Shown in pieces: positions 11,536-22,199 of a stretch of DNA of 64,000 bases. Below the pieces are notes generated by a model, which searched no databases, was not told the DNA's origin, and was given only the letters and a program-made list of their open reading frames with translations. The DNA is from Pycnococcus provasolii (Eukaryota; Chlorophyta; Pseudoscourfieldiophyceae; Pseudoscourfieldiales; Pycnococcaceae). Numbering within the stretch: position 1 is the stretch's first letter; each line of letters begins with the position of its first letter. A program made the translations under genes and the position numbers. The DNA lies in the NCBI GenBank assembly GCA_938743325.2, contig OW568882.1:186001-250000 (forward strand), in the 5' to 3' direction.

Positions 11536-11571
<36 letters not shown>
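11536..11571. repeat. Homopolymer of 36 C
   Basis: Thirty-six consecutive C residues lie 63 bp upstream of the THOC5 ATG. The complementary G36 strand can form G-quadruplexes; length in the real genome may differ because homopolymers are poorly sequenced. Confidence 0.95.
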
Positions 11572-11573
<2 letters not shown>

Positions 11574-11634
11574 GGCAGCCCGGAGGGAGGGTTTGGACTT
11601 TGGTTCGCTTCATTCGTCCCAGCGCCACTTGGCC

Positions 11635-14340
11635 ATGGCCTCCCCTTCCCAATCCGGCTCCCGCGCGCTACAATCGTTAGTCTCCTCCATCTCATCTTTA
11701 GAATCTTTGTTAGGATCACAACACGAGGGTGTTCCCATCACTCGTCTTCGTTCATTAGTTTCATCGGGTGCCCTCTCTTTGAGTGCTTTAAAATCACACA
11801 TTCGTCACTCACACGATACGTTTGAATCTGCGTCTCTATTACTAGCGGCGCAAAGAAGATATGTGAACGATGCGCAACTTGACCTGGATAATAAACTGTT
11901 TGAAAAAGGACACTTCGCAAGGGCAGTCACAACCACGCTCGACTTTCACAGTGCGGTCAGTGACGCGGATGTTGGACTGCTGGATGAAGAGGCGTTCCTT
12001 GCCACTGAAAAGGGAGCTGCTGCCAAGAAAGCGGCGGAGGAGGCGGCGCGATCGGCGCACGGCGAGGAAGCAGAGGAGGCGAGGAGGCACGTGATCGGAC
12101 TGGCACGCCACGAGTTTGAGCTCGCCGCAAGGAAGGACCTAGTGCAGCAGAGACTGACGATGCAGCAGGAGAAACTCAAACTTACAGCACAAATAGCCTC
12201 GGAGAAGAGCTACCACTCAACGATGGACGAGTCGCTGCGTGCGATACACAGCGCGTCTGTTCCACTTCAGGATACGCTCGCGGCAAACGGGGGAACCACG
12301 GTCAAGCAGAGCAAGGACGCCGCGGCTGCTGCTGCTGCGGCGGCGACGACGGCGACGACAGCCATGGCTGGCGTTCTCAGCACGTCGGCGAAAAGGCAGA
12401 GAAACAGCGCCGTTACCAGCCTGCCCCTTCCGCTGTACGTAGCGTACAGCCAGCTCGTCGCGTTGAAGGAGGCGATCGGCATGCCATCCTTGTCTGCGAT
12501 TGACATCAAGGGCGACGCTGATGCCGCGGTTGCCTATGCTCGTGATGCGCTCGCGCGCGCGGGCAATGGCGATGGGGCGGTTGGTGCGACGGCACCGGCG
12601 GTGGACGATGAGCCTGAGGATGAGGAGGCAGGTACGACGCGTCGACCTGCCAAACGTGCCAAGAGCGCATCGGCCGCCGCGGCGAGCGGAACGTCGCTAT
12701 CCGATCAGGATGCAGGTTTGGATAGCATGCATCCTCTGCGCGTGTGCTTCACGCTGTCCACGGGACCCTCGGCATCGCTGGAAATTTCCCTTGCGTGGTG
12801 TGAGCAACACGGCGTGGCGTATGCAGGAATCGAGGGAAATCCCCCCAACGGTGCACGCCTGCTGCACGCCGTCTTTCCTGGAGACGTCGGCGCGGCATAT
12901 CCGCTGTCGTCACGTGCCACGGCGTTGCCCGGCCTTCCTCCGCCGGGCGAGTCGCGCATCGGAAAGTCTGGCTATCGTCCATACCATTGGGCGCAGCATT
13001 TGTGCAGCCTCGATGTTCTGCCGAATTTGCCAGTGACAATAGGCGCTGACTCACCCGCAGCTTGGGATGAGGCGGCGGCTACTGCCCGGCGCCAGCGCAG
13101 GGCTGAGACTATCGTTGCAGCGCTCACAGAGCGTGTCTCGGCCGAGGGAACGCTGAAGTGAGTACGTCCCCGTTCCCCCACGCATTCTGCATGATTGCTT
13201 TGATGAGCACGCACCCATTCCATGTCTTGTGCAATAATTCCCCCAACTTTGATTTACCCTTATTCCATGGCTCACACATGCCACCATGCACAATTTCCTT
13301 TCTTTCCATTTCACTGCAGATCCATTCTTGCCGCTCTTGCAGGAGGCACGGTACCGCCAGCCGCCGGCGACGAGACTTTACCCGATCCACGCTCACAGCT
13401 GCGTGACTTTCGCGAGGTGGCTGGCGTGGATGAAGAAGGTGGCGAAGACGACGCAGACGAGGACGACGAGGAGATGGAGGAGGGAGAGGAGGAGGAGGGA
13501 GAGCTGCTGGAGGATGGTGAGGCACCCGAACCCACTCCTGCAGCAGATGGCGAGGCGTCCGCGGCGGCAGCTGCGGCGACTAAAGCAGCAGCGCCGGCTA
13601 CCGCACGCGTGGGTGGCGAAGACGGCGAGGATGGCGAAATTGACGAAGACGACGGCGACGAGGAGATGGAGGGGGGCGAGGAGGAGGAGGGAGAGCTGCT
13701 GGAGGATGGTGAGGCACCCGAACCCACTCCCGCGGCAGAAGGCGGGGCGTCCGTGGCGGCAGCGGCAGCTGCGGCGGCTAAGGCAGCTGCGGCAACTACA
13801 CGAGTGACAACGCGATGTTTTCGTGCCCGTGTCGTGCCGCCACCACAGGGCCTCGCTGCTCTCCCGGAGTTGTCAATTTCACTCTCAGTTCCCGCGGAGT
13901 ATCCGGCGATGCCACCTACTCTAAAGCTGATTCTTACGCCACCAGCGCAGTCCATATCTGGATCATCTACCATGATGAGCCAGGCGCTGCTGGCATCCTT
14001 TCGTGATGACGTGCGGCAGATGGCACTCGAGGCGAATGTGCAGTGCGTTCGAGACTGCACTTCCGATATCGACGTGAAAGCGGTGGCGCAAGCAAAAGCT
14101 GAGGCTGCGAAGGCGGCGGAGCTGGGCTTAGAGTCGTGGCCTGCCGCCCTCTCATCGCTGCAGGCGCGCACGGCGGCATTCGCGCCGCCGAAGGACCTGC
14201 TAGCTCGGCAACTGGCTCACGTGCTCCGCTGCTTTGACGTGCTGTCCGAGGATGTTGCACGACGGGCTGGTGGTGGCCGTGGCCTGCGACGTCGTGGGCG
14301 CGAACGAAGATTAGGATTCCTCGACGGTGAGCACCGTTGA
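11635..14340 (+). CDS. THOC5: THO complex subunit 5 (THOC5/THO5), two exons
   Basis: THOC5 belongs to the nuclear THO/TREX complex that couples transcription to mRNA export. Exon 1 is 11635-13157 and exon 2 is 13320-14340; the 162-bp intron has a GTGAGT donor at 13158 and a TTCACTGCAG acceptor ending at 13319, and splicing keeps the frame (L-K-S-I-L-A-A-L). The spliced protein is ~847 residues, close to plant THO5. The family signature is the conserved N-terminal block LDLDNKLFEKGHFARAV followed by DVGLLDEEAFL. The later HPLRVCFTL block and the VPAEYPAMPPTLKL block also fit, and the protein ends in RGRERR, as plant homologues do. Exon 2 carries an acidic low-complexity insert duplicated in tandem (~13465-13560 and ~13645-13750, shared core EEEEGELLEDGEAPEPTPAA). 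The frame is open upstream to 11395 through the hairpin and poly-C, so I prefer the ATG at 11635 (MASPSQSGSR). Confidence 0.9.
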
Positions 14341-14358
14341 TGGAATCCCCCTTTGATC

Positions 14359-14385
14359 GATTGATTGATTGATTGATTGATTGAT
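14359..14385. repeat. (GATT)n microsatellite
   Basis: About six and a half copies of GATT lie just past the THOC5 stop, in the short convergent space before DGD1. Confidence 0.9.
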
Positions 14386-14539
14386 GTGAAGTAATATAAA
14401 ATTTCGATCCAATTCCTAGTACTATCGTAGGAAAGTAACAGTGTTCAAACAAAAAAGAAGAAGAAAAAGAGAGGAAGAGTGAGACGCACTTGAAAAAAGG
14501 CAACTCTCCTAAGACTGACTGCACGTGTTCGCGCACGTC

Positions 14540-17035
14540 TTAGGCGGTGCGTCCGCTCTCCGCGTTCGTGCGCCAGCTCAACATGCGTTGCCGTGGCGTC
14601 TTTGACGGCAAGGGCACGCTCGGGTCGTGCTCCTCAGCCGCAAACGCGCATAGATCCGCCGGAGTCGCCTTCGTTCGCTTCCCTGCGCCAACTGCGCGTC
14701 GGAGAGGCTCCACGCCAGTCAGCGTGTTGTGCACGATGGCGAGCGCGTCGTCAGTCGCGTTGGACACAGCACGAACTGCGCCGTTGACGAGACGGAATGG
14801 CAGGGCGGCGCCACTAGCAACTCTCGCAAAAGCGGACGGCGAAGACGACTTGGGTGATAATGGCGAGGTCGTTGGTGTGAAAGGCTCGGTGACGTCGATG
14901 TCAGCCACGTCGAGAAAGCGCAAGGTGGCAGCCTCCCATGTGAGACGAGCTCGATCCTCGGGGCTCAGAGGCTGCGGCTCCTCGGCGAGCGCACGACGCA
15001 CAGCCGCCGAGAAGGACGCCTCGTCGTCGAAAAGAAGCGCGTTCGGGAATGTGCTGAAGAATTCGTTCGACGGGTGCTTCGCAACCACGACGAACTTTCC
15101 CATGGCGAGCGCCTCGGCGGTGGTCGTCGCCACGACGTCGCTCAGCGAGGGGTTGACGAGCACCTTGTAGTCGTGCAACGACTCATCGCCGTGATCACGC
15201 GCGCCGAAAAATGTCATGGGCAGACCTGCGTTCGCCGCGGCTGCAGCCACCGCGTCGAGGTCTGGGCCGCTGCCGTACACGTCGAAGGGTATGGTTGTGC
15301 CTCCGTGCGACGCCTTGTCGGTGATGAGGTTGTTCACGAGCTCGGTGTAGCCTTTGCCCCAGAGCACCTTGCCAATGAAGTAACACCCCTTAGCAAATAC
15401 GGGGTTCTGATCCGCCGTCGCGTCGGCGGTGAGAGAAGAGGTGTCGTCATCGTTGGCCAAGTTTGTGGTGGCGGCGGCGGTGTTGGTGGCTGCGCTGGCG
15501 GCGGCGGCGCGTGCCTCCTCGATACGCCGCCTCACCTCGTCTCCCACGGAGAGAAACTTGGGCGAAACGCCGTGAACGAAGCACGTCGTCTCGCGCGGCA
15601 GGTCCTGCACCGCGCCAGAAAGCTTCACCACCTTGTGGCACTGCGTGCGGCACACCCACGCGTTGACGTACCGCAGCATTGCCGCCTTTAGGGTGCCCTG
15701 CTGCTCTCGGCGCGCGTATTCGAGGTAGTTGGTGTGAACGATGCCCACGACGTGGTGGAATCGGCGCGTCCACCTCTCGCCGTGGTGGTACCAGTTCAGG
15801 TGCTCCGGTTCCTCGAGCACGGCGACGTCCGCCTCGTGCGACGGCACGACGCTCGCCAGATCGCCGACGGGCAAGATGGACCCATAATCTGGCGCGTACC
15901 GTCCAGCGTAGAACCTGAGCTTGAATTGCGGCTCAAATCCGACGCGATTTGCGACCCAGCTTCGCACGTACGCCTCCTGCTCGTCTGGCGTCTCGAAGCG
16001 TAGTCCGTTGGGGTAGATGCGCTCCTGATCGGAGGCGGACAGCCACGGCACGAGCAGCGTCACCTTGCGCTTGGGGGAGGAGGAGGTGGCGGTGGCGGTG
16101 GCGGTGGCAGTGACAGTGGCGGTGGTGGTTTCATCCGACGCGGTGTTGTCGTCAACCTTGTCCGGCGCGGCGAGGTACGCCGCGCGGAGCAGCGGGTTGA
16201 CGGCGGTTCCCGTCATCCACGGTAGCGATGCGGTGGTGACGACCGTGATATTCCTGCCCGGCTCCTTGATGGACTTGTGCTTCATCGCACGTCGTGCTTT
16301 CCTTTCGGCGCGCAACGCCTCTCGCTTCGCCTTGAGCTCCTCCATGGGTGCGGAGAATTTGTCGAGAAGTTCCCACGCGGTGCGTTCGTCGAAAGCGGGT
16401 GGCGTCGGCGTCCAGGACGATGTCGACGCGTCTTGCCCAGACTCGTCTCGCACGACACCGTTTTCGTTTCGTGCGCGCTCCACTTGGTCTTTGAACTTCT
16501 CCTGGAGCGACGTGAGTGTGGTTTGCGCGACGAGGAACGGCGACGCCCACGGCGCTGGCGCGGCGTCGTTGTCGCGTTTGCGCGGTCGCACCGCGACGGT
16601 CGTGACTGTCTGCTGCTGCTGCTGCTGCTGCGATGCCGCGTTCGGGCTGTCAAGGTTGTCCAATAAGCTCGCGACGCGCGGGTGTTTGTTTTTGAATTTG
16701 TCGACGCGCACCTCGAAGTCCTGGCGTGCAGACTGCATCGTGAGCGTGATTGTATTTTTGAATTCCGAAAAGTCCCGAAACGTGGGGAGATCTGCTGCGC
16801 CATTGTTGTTGTTGTTGTTGTGGCTGCCTCCGGAATTGCTGCTGCTGCTGCTGCTGCTGCCACCAGTACTGTTGAGCGCGTTGGACAGGTTCCCGAGTAC
16901 GTTATTCCAAGGCAAAGAAACAGGCAAGTTTTGTTCCCTGCTGCTGCTGAACTTCTTCATGAAAGGTAACGAGAGCGGAACCGGGGAAGAAGAAGGTGAC
17001 GACGAGGAGTCATCGTTGTTGTTGAGGATTCCCAT
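14540..17035 (-). CDS. DGD1: Digalactosyldiacylglycerol synthase (DGD1-type)
   Basis: DGDG synthase transfers galactose from UDP-galactose to MGDG in the chloroplast outer envelope, producing a major thylakoid lipid. The 831-residue length is close to the ~808 residues of plant DGD1. Diagnostic blocks are MTGTAVNPLLRAAYL, LLVPWLS followed by IYPNGLRFETPDEQEAYVR, EEPEHLNWYHHGERW, VGIVHTNYLEY, CFVHGVSPKFL and YFIGKVLWGKGY. The C-terminal GT4 half contains DVVATTTAEALAMGKFVV, the nucleotide-sugar-binding E-x7-E region. The N-terminal ~270 residues are the DGD1-type extension, here rich in Ser/Asn/Gln runs, with Thr/Ala repeats before the catalytic part. Intronless. It converges on THOC5 and diverges from B12D. 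Confidence 0.95.
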   Translation of the reverse strand: MGILNNNDDSSSSPSSSPVPLSLPFMKKFSSSREQNLPVSLPWNNVLGNLSNALNSTGGSSSSSSSNSGGSHNNNNNNGAADLPTFRDFSEFKNTITLTMQSARQDFEVRVDKFKNKHPRVASLLDNLDSPNAASQQQQQQQTVTTVAVRPRKRDNDAAPAPWASPFLVAQTTLTSLQEKFKDQVERARNENGVVRDESGQDASTSSWTPTPPAFDERTAWELLDKFSAPMEELKAKREALRAERKARRAMKHKSIKEPGRNITVVTTASLPWMTGTAVNPLLRAAYLAAPDKVDDNTASDETTTATVTATATATATSSSPKRKVTLLVPWLSASDQERIYPNGLRFETPDEQEAYVRSWVANRVGFEPQFKLRFYAGRYAPDYGSILPVGDLASVVPSHEADVAVLEEPEHLNWYHHGERWTRRFHHVVGIVHTNYLEYARREQQGTLKAAMLRYVNAWVCRTQCHKVVKLSGAVQDLPRETTCFVHGVSPKFLSVGDEVRRRIEEARAAAASAATNTAAATTNLANDDDTSSLTADATADQNPVFAKGCYFIGKVLWGKGYTELVNNLITDKASHGGTTIPFDVYGSGPDLDAVAAAAANAGLPMTFFGARDHGDESLHDYKVLVNPSLSDVVATTTAEALAMGKFVVVAKHPSNEFFSTFPNALLFDDEASFSAAVRRALAEEPQPLSPEDRARLTWEAATLRFLDVADIDVTEPFTPTTSPLSPKSSSPSAFARVASGAALPFRLVNGAVRAVSNATDDALAIVHNTLTGVEPLRRAVGAGKRTKATPADLCAFAAEEHDPSVPLPSKTPRQRMLSWRTNAESGRTA

Positions 17036-18045
17036 GGTTGACTCGAAGAAGAAACACGGTCAGAAGAATACTACTCGAGTGTGCAGTCCTGACACTGCAG
17101 TGAAGAATGAAGCCGCAGTGGAGTAATAGAATGCGAACAAACTGGAATAGAATGGAGAGTGCTTTGCTCTCTCGATGATGGGGGCAGGATGGACCCGGCG
17201 TGTAGATGCCTGCTTTGTTGCCGGGCTGCCGGGGGAGGGGTGAACGGACGCGAAGCACCCCAGGGGGGGTCCCTCAGGGAACAGGCTCCACCCAGAGGGC
17301 TCGAGGACGGAACTCGTCTCACAGGGAGGGGCCGAAGGAAGGCCCAAGGCCCCCCTGGAGGGGGGAGTTCCGATTTTCCCACCTTGTACGGTCCGGACTC
17401 CGGACTGTTTGAGTGATTTTGCTTTGTCTGAGTACTAGGAATTTGGTCGGGGCACACACGGAGTAGTCGGGACTCCAAGCCTCCAAGGCTCGCACGGTTT
17501 TTGATTTGCTCCCGGGGGGCCGCGGTCCTGAAGATTCATGCTGTGCTGTGCTCGATCTTCGAAGGATCCTCCGGAGCCTCCTTTTGGAAACATCCTTGGG
17601 AGGGTTGCTCTACTGTATGCTTGGTGGTTCTAGGGTGGATCCCGGAGTTGAGGGGCGGTAAAGGTTAGTAGGGGCGAGTTCCCTTGAGAAGTTCCCTTGG
17701 GCCTTTGCCTTGGGGGGATACCGGTTCGGGCCTTTTCCCATTTCCATTGGGACTTGGGAGTGAGGCTTCTGCATTGGGAGTGATCTCCCTAGACTATATT
17801 TGGGGATCCACCTTGAAACGTGCTTTCGAGGTCCTCCCCTGTTATTGTTTTCTCCACCCACCCCTTTTTTCTCCTCTCCCTGCGACGACACGACGACGAG
17901 GGTTTTTTTGCGTCCTGCGATAAGAACATTATACGCGTCATTATTCTGCTGCACCTTGTGTGTGTGTGTGTCGCTCGCTCTTTTCTTTTCGAACGTCTGT
18001 CGTATTCCGGAAGGAAATAGATACCTTAGCTAAGTACCAACAATC
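17036..18045. other. Divergent intergenic region between DGD1 and B12D
   Basis: About 1 kb without a supported gene. The proximal half is rich in short G/C runs with small inverted repeats (17240-17380). The half next to B12D becomes T-rich and includes a (GT)n run at ~17958-17971. I see no conserved protein signature or RNA gene. Confidence 0.5.
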
Positions 18046-18663
18046 ATGGGAGGTGGCAAGTTCACGTACGTCAGTCATCTCAATCACATTTTGGTTTGGT
18101 TTGGTTTGGGATTTGGGGAATTGCATGTGTTTCTTTTTTGTCTTTTGTGGTTTCAGTCACGTCTCTTCTTCTGCTTCTTATGTGTGCGCGCAAAACAAAC
18201 ACACACACTCCGTGTTGGTTTTTTTGGTTTTTGGCACGAATAATAAAAAAAAACAAAGATGTGTGTTAGTCTAACAAACACTATCCCCCTCCCCCCCCAA
18301 AAAAAAAAAATACACACTCTTCAACAACAACAACAACAACAACAACAACTCTCCTTTTTACCCCATATTCATATTCATATTAGCTGGGTGAAGCCTGACG
18401 TGTACCCGCTCTTCGCGGCGCTCGGCGCAGGCGTCGTCGCCATGACCCTGAGACTTGGGCAGTGGAACACCATGTCCACGGAGCCGCGGTGGAACAAGGC
18501 GGCGCGCATCGAGGGAGAACTCTGCACGGAAAAGCAAGGTCTGGCGTACCGCGAACACTTCGTCCGCAGGTTTGTGCGCGGAAAGTCGTCTGAAATCGTG
18601 CCTGGACTCAACAATGCCATGGCAGGAGAAGTGCTGAAAACTGGAAACCGACTGGAAACCTGA
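18046..18663 (+). CDS. B12D: B12D-family small membrane protein, two exons
   Basis: Exon 1 is only 20 nt (18046-18065, MGGGKFT split codon); the intron 18066-18383 has a GTACGT donor and a CATATTAG acceptor; exon 2 is 18384-18663. The ~99-residue product matches plant B12D: KPDVYPLFAALGAGV forms the single membrane segment, followed by RIEGELCTEKQGLAYREHF and RRFVRGKSSEIVPGLNNAM, which align well with the plant consensus. B12D proteins are small mitochondrial proteins related to the NDUFA4/MLRQ fold and are linked to ripening, senescence and flooding responses in plants. The intron contains (CAA)n at ~18322-18349 and an A-rich run. The gene is easy to miss because the start codon lies in a 20-nt exon. 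Confidence 0.9.
18322..18349. repeat. (CAA)n microsatellite inside the B12D intron
   Basis: About nine CAA units lie ~35 bp upstream of the B12D 3' splice site. Confidence 0.9.
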
Positions 18664-18889
18664 CTGGAAACCAAAAAATAAACAAATACGTAAAACTTTA
18701 AGGTTGCTCATTCAGTAAGTGGAACTGGGTTTACTTATCACACTGTTCGTGCAATTCAACAAACAAACACACACTTACTATCGTAGACTGTTCCTTAGTT
18801 ATAGTATGATAAAAAAAAGGTTGTTGTTTTGGGACACGTTTATTACAGACAGAGTTGAAGAAAAGGTTCGGTTTTTCGTTCGGTTTTTT

Positions 18890-19638
18890 TTAGTCTTCAC
18901 GCTGCGTCGGCGTCGCTGGCGCGGGAAACGGCGCGCCGGTGATGAACGGGTGTGCAAGAGCCTGCTCGGGTGTCCACCTGTCACGTGGGTCGAGAGCAAG
19001 AAGGCCTAGCAGAAAGTCCAGAAAGCATGCGCGCTGTGCCTTCACTTCCGAAGGCACGTTGTCCGTGCGTCCCTCGTGCGGGTACTGTGCCACAATCCCC
19101 GCGAGGTTCATGCAAGGGAAGTAGCGCTTTCCAACAGCCACGGAACTGCCGTGGCAAGCCTCGTACTCTCGCTGGCTCATCAGCACGTAAGAGCACGTCG
19201 CGCTCGTGTACGCCCAAGACGACGGGTTGTGCAACGGAGGGGGTGGGTGCGGCGGAAGGCTTCCCGGACCTTGAGGAGGCAAGCTGGGAAGGTAGGCACG
19301 TCGGCTCGTGCTGCTGGTCGTCGTCGCAGTCGCCGGCGCCGGCGCCGCGGCGGCGGCACCTCCTCCACCAGCCCCCGCTCTTGCCGCTGAAGCTGGTGCC
19401 GCGGCAGCAGCAGCCGACGTGGCGGCCACCGCCGCCACCACCGCAGCGGCAGCCGCGCCAGCGGTGCCACCAGCGCCCACGGAAAGCCCGTGTGGGCCAC
19501 GGGTCGTCGTGCGAGGCTGCGAGGCATCCGCCGCCGCCGCACCGCCAGGCGCCGCCGTGACGAATCCGTCTCCTATCACCACCACGTCGCCTCCAATGCC
19601 GCACGAGTGCCGCGGTGGTGGTACCGGTGGTGGTGGTG

Positions 19639-19678
<40 letters not shown>

Positions 19679-21460
19679 ACTGGCGGTCACGTTCGCAGCA
19701 GCATTCTTGTGGTAGAAGAACTTCCACGTCTCCTTTCCCTGCGCCAGCTGCGTGTTGCTAGGCATGCCGAGCGTCTCGACGATGCGGCACAGAAGGTTGT
19801 ACTCACTCGCACCAGGAAACAGCGGCAAGCCGAGAAAGAGCTCCGCAGCCACGCAGCCGAGACTCCACATGTCGATCGCGCAGTCGTAGCTTGAACACGT
19901 AATCACCTCCGGGCTACGGTAGAAGCGGCTCTGCACGTAGCTGTACACAGTCTTGTTCGTGAAGCACGCGCTGCCGAAATCAATCAACTTGACGTCGCCC
20001 GACGTGTCTAGGCGGCGAAGCAGGATGTTCTCAGGCTTTAGGTCACAGTGCACGACGCGCGCCTGCCGCAGCGTCTGCAGCGCCTGCAGAATCTGGTTCA
20101 GAAAAACGCGAACAAGATTCAAGCTGAGGCCCTTGAATCCGTTGTGCCGAATGAGCTCGTACAGATTCACCGAGAGCTCCTCGAAGACTAGGCAGAGGTG
20201 CTTTTGAAACACGAAGTAGTCCATCATGCGAACGATAGGCCGCTCGCCATTTGGGTCGTAGCGTGTGTTCAGCATCTGCACGATGGAGATCTCCACGCGC
20301 GCCTGGTGGTAGTACGCCGGCTGGTTCTTGATCACCTTAACGGCGACCGTCTTTCCCGTTTCGGAATCCGTGCAGCGCACCACCTGGCCGAACGTTCCGC
20401 TGCCGAGCATGTCTGTGACGGTGTACCGTCGTGGCGGACGTGAAGAGGGGTCTCCTGACGGCGGTGCGTTGTTCGCTTCTGAAGCAGGAGGGGGAGGGGG
20501 AAGAGGAGCAGCGGTTGCGGCTGCGGCTGCGGCTGCTGTTCCGCTGCTTGCCGGAGGGGGAAGAGGGGCAGTGGTTGCAGCTGCGGCAGCAGCAGCAGCA
20601 GCACCACCACCACCACCCCCTGTTCCTCTTGCATTGGTTGGCTCGAGTGCCATGTTCACGTAGAGGATGAGGTCGTTGTGTTCGTTGTCGTACCCGTGGT
20701 TGAGGCACGCGCGTCCGTTCTTGGTGAGCAGTCTTCTCGGGTTAAATGCGGAGTTGTAGTGAAATCCGCTTGGATTGCACCTCTGGTAGAAGTTCACGAG
20801 GTGCTGCGTGGTAAGTCGCGCAGGCCGGTTCGCGGCGTCTCGTGAGTTTGTTGTTGACGCGTGCACCGCGGTGAAGAGCGGCGTTCCTTGGCTCGTGCTT
20901 CCGTCGCGTCGTCTCCGTCTGGTTTCCCGCTCCATTTTTTCATCTTGCGTGAGTCCGTCGTCGTCGTCGTCGTCGTTGTTGTTGTTGTCGTTGTTGTTGT
21001 CGTCCTCCGCGTTGTCGTGGTACCTCTTGAATCTGCGAGGTTGCAGAGCAGCATTCACAAATTTTCCCGTGGATGATGAAACTTGCATTCCACCAGACTG
21101 AAGGGCCGAAGCGGAAGAAGATTGAGGACGGTGCGTATTATCCGCACCACCACCACCTGCGCCCGTCATGAGAGATGCACCACCACCACCACCACCAACC
21201 ACTCCTCCTCCTCCTGCGCCATGACGACCTTTGATTTCCAACGAAGCGGACCCTGACGAAGGAGGAGGAGGGTCTGACTGACGACCAACAACTCCCTGAG
21301 CTCCAAGAGCAGAAGCACCAAGTACTCCTGCAGAAGCAGCGGACACGGACCCTGCAGCGGACGAAGGAGGTAAGTGCTTTGCATTATTATTCGACGCATC
21401 CGCATCCACGCGTATCTGTATTCTAGGCATGGATGCCTCGTGGAGTAGCGACGAGGACAT
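18890..21460 (-). CDS. YAK1: Plant-type YAK1 (DYRK family) protein kinase
   Basis: YAK1 kinases are dual-specificity DYRK enzymes that link nutrient/TOR state to growth and cell-cycle exit. The kinase domain starts with GSGTFGQVVR (nt ~20380-20406) and has VVHCDLKPENILL (nt ~20033-20070), IDFGSACF, and the autophosphorylated activation-loop YxY in VYSYVQSRFYRSPEV (nt ~19915-19950). Upstream of the kinase is the YAK1-specific block HLVNFYQRCNPSGF then FNPRRLLTKNG and HGYDNEHNDLILYVN, matching the plant YAK1 N-terminal region. A large Ala/Pro/Gly-rich insertion (nt ~19230-19715) interrupts the C-lobe, and the domain ends DPRDRWTPEQALAHPF. The frame opens at a TTG at 21472; the first ATG is at 21460 (MSSSLLHEAS) and another lies at 21430. 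Confidence 0.94.
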
Positions 21461-22199
21461 GCCTGCTTTCAATTATAAATTGGAGGGCGAGGGAGAGCGA
21501 GAAGAGGCCAAGAGGGTGGGTCCCGACCTAAAGTCCCACACAAATCGACTCCAGAGCACACAGGGGACTCAACTGAAACTGTGGACGCGTTCCCAGGCGT
21601 TGTGTTGTTTCCAGGGGACCCGTTGGCGCGTGGCCTGCTTCCTTCGGGGGGCCCCACCTGCAGCCTCATGGTCACGTGATCGATCTAACTCTCATGCATT
21701 TGCTTGTCCGTCCCCTGTCTGTTGGGGAAAAAAAGAGGCTCCTTTTAGGCTACTCGGGGGAAGCAGGAGCTCGGGGGAAGCAGCAGCTGACCCTAGTTCT
21801 AACCCTAACCCTAGTTCTAACCCTAACCCTAACCCTAACCCTAACCATTACCCTAACCCTAACCCTAACCATTACCCTAATCTGCCTGCCTGTGTCTGGT
21901 TCTGGTTCTGTCCTCCTTCCTGTGTGTGGGTGTTATTAGGTTTGCATCTGTGCCGGATACGAACGCGTTTGGACGTAGCTGAAGGCTACGTGCGTGTAAA
22001 CGAAAAGAAGAAGTTACTAGAGAATGAAAAGGGGAAAGGAACTAAGGAAGGAAAAACGCTCACCAGGGGAGGAGCCTTAGAGGTCCTCTACCGGCGAAGG
22101 CCAGACAAGACGAACGTCACCTCGACGAGGTCGACGAAGCCTTGCAGCTTGAAGAGACAGCGTAGGGTTAGCAACTAGGGTTGCTGTCTAGGGTTATGG
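21461..22199. other. Intergenic DNA with telomere-like array
   Basis: No gene. It contains the CCCTAA-type array described separately and, at 22160-22200, several TAGGGTT copies on the + strand that abut the retroelement relic. The long + frame here merely translates the telomere-like repeats. Confidence 0.6.
21791..21880. repeat. Interstitial telomere-like CCCTAA array
   Basis: About 90 bp of CCCTAA units interrupted by CTAGTT and ATTA variants, ~330 bp upstream of the YAK1 start. Read in the YAK1 direction it is TTAGGG. Confidence 0.95.

Larger units (their letters stand above)
10679..11634. other. Divergent intergenic region between OXP1 and THOC5
   Basis: No supported gene in ~950 bp. 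It holds a 20-bp direct repeat (CGCGCCGCGTTGCGCTGTGC at 10901-10920 and 10934-10953), a perfect long hairpin at 11376-11438 and a 36-C homopolymer at 11536-11571. Several short frames at 10974-11390 look weakly protein-like but lack any recognisable domain or consistent frame. Confidence 0.5.

Noticed and set aside
21429-22178. 249-codon + strand ORF
   Set aside because: Its middle merely translates the telomere-like repeat (SNPNPNPN-type), and its start lies antisense to YAK1.
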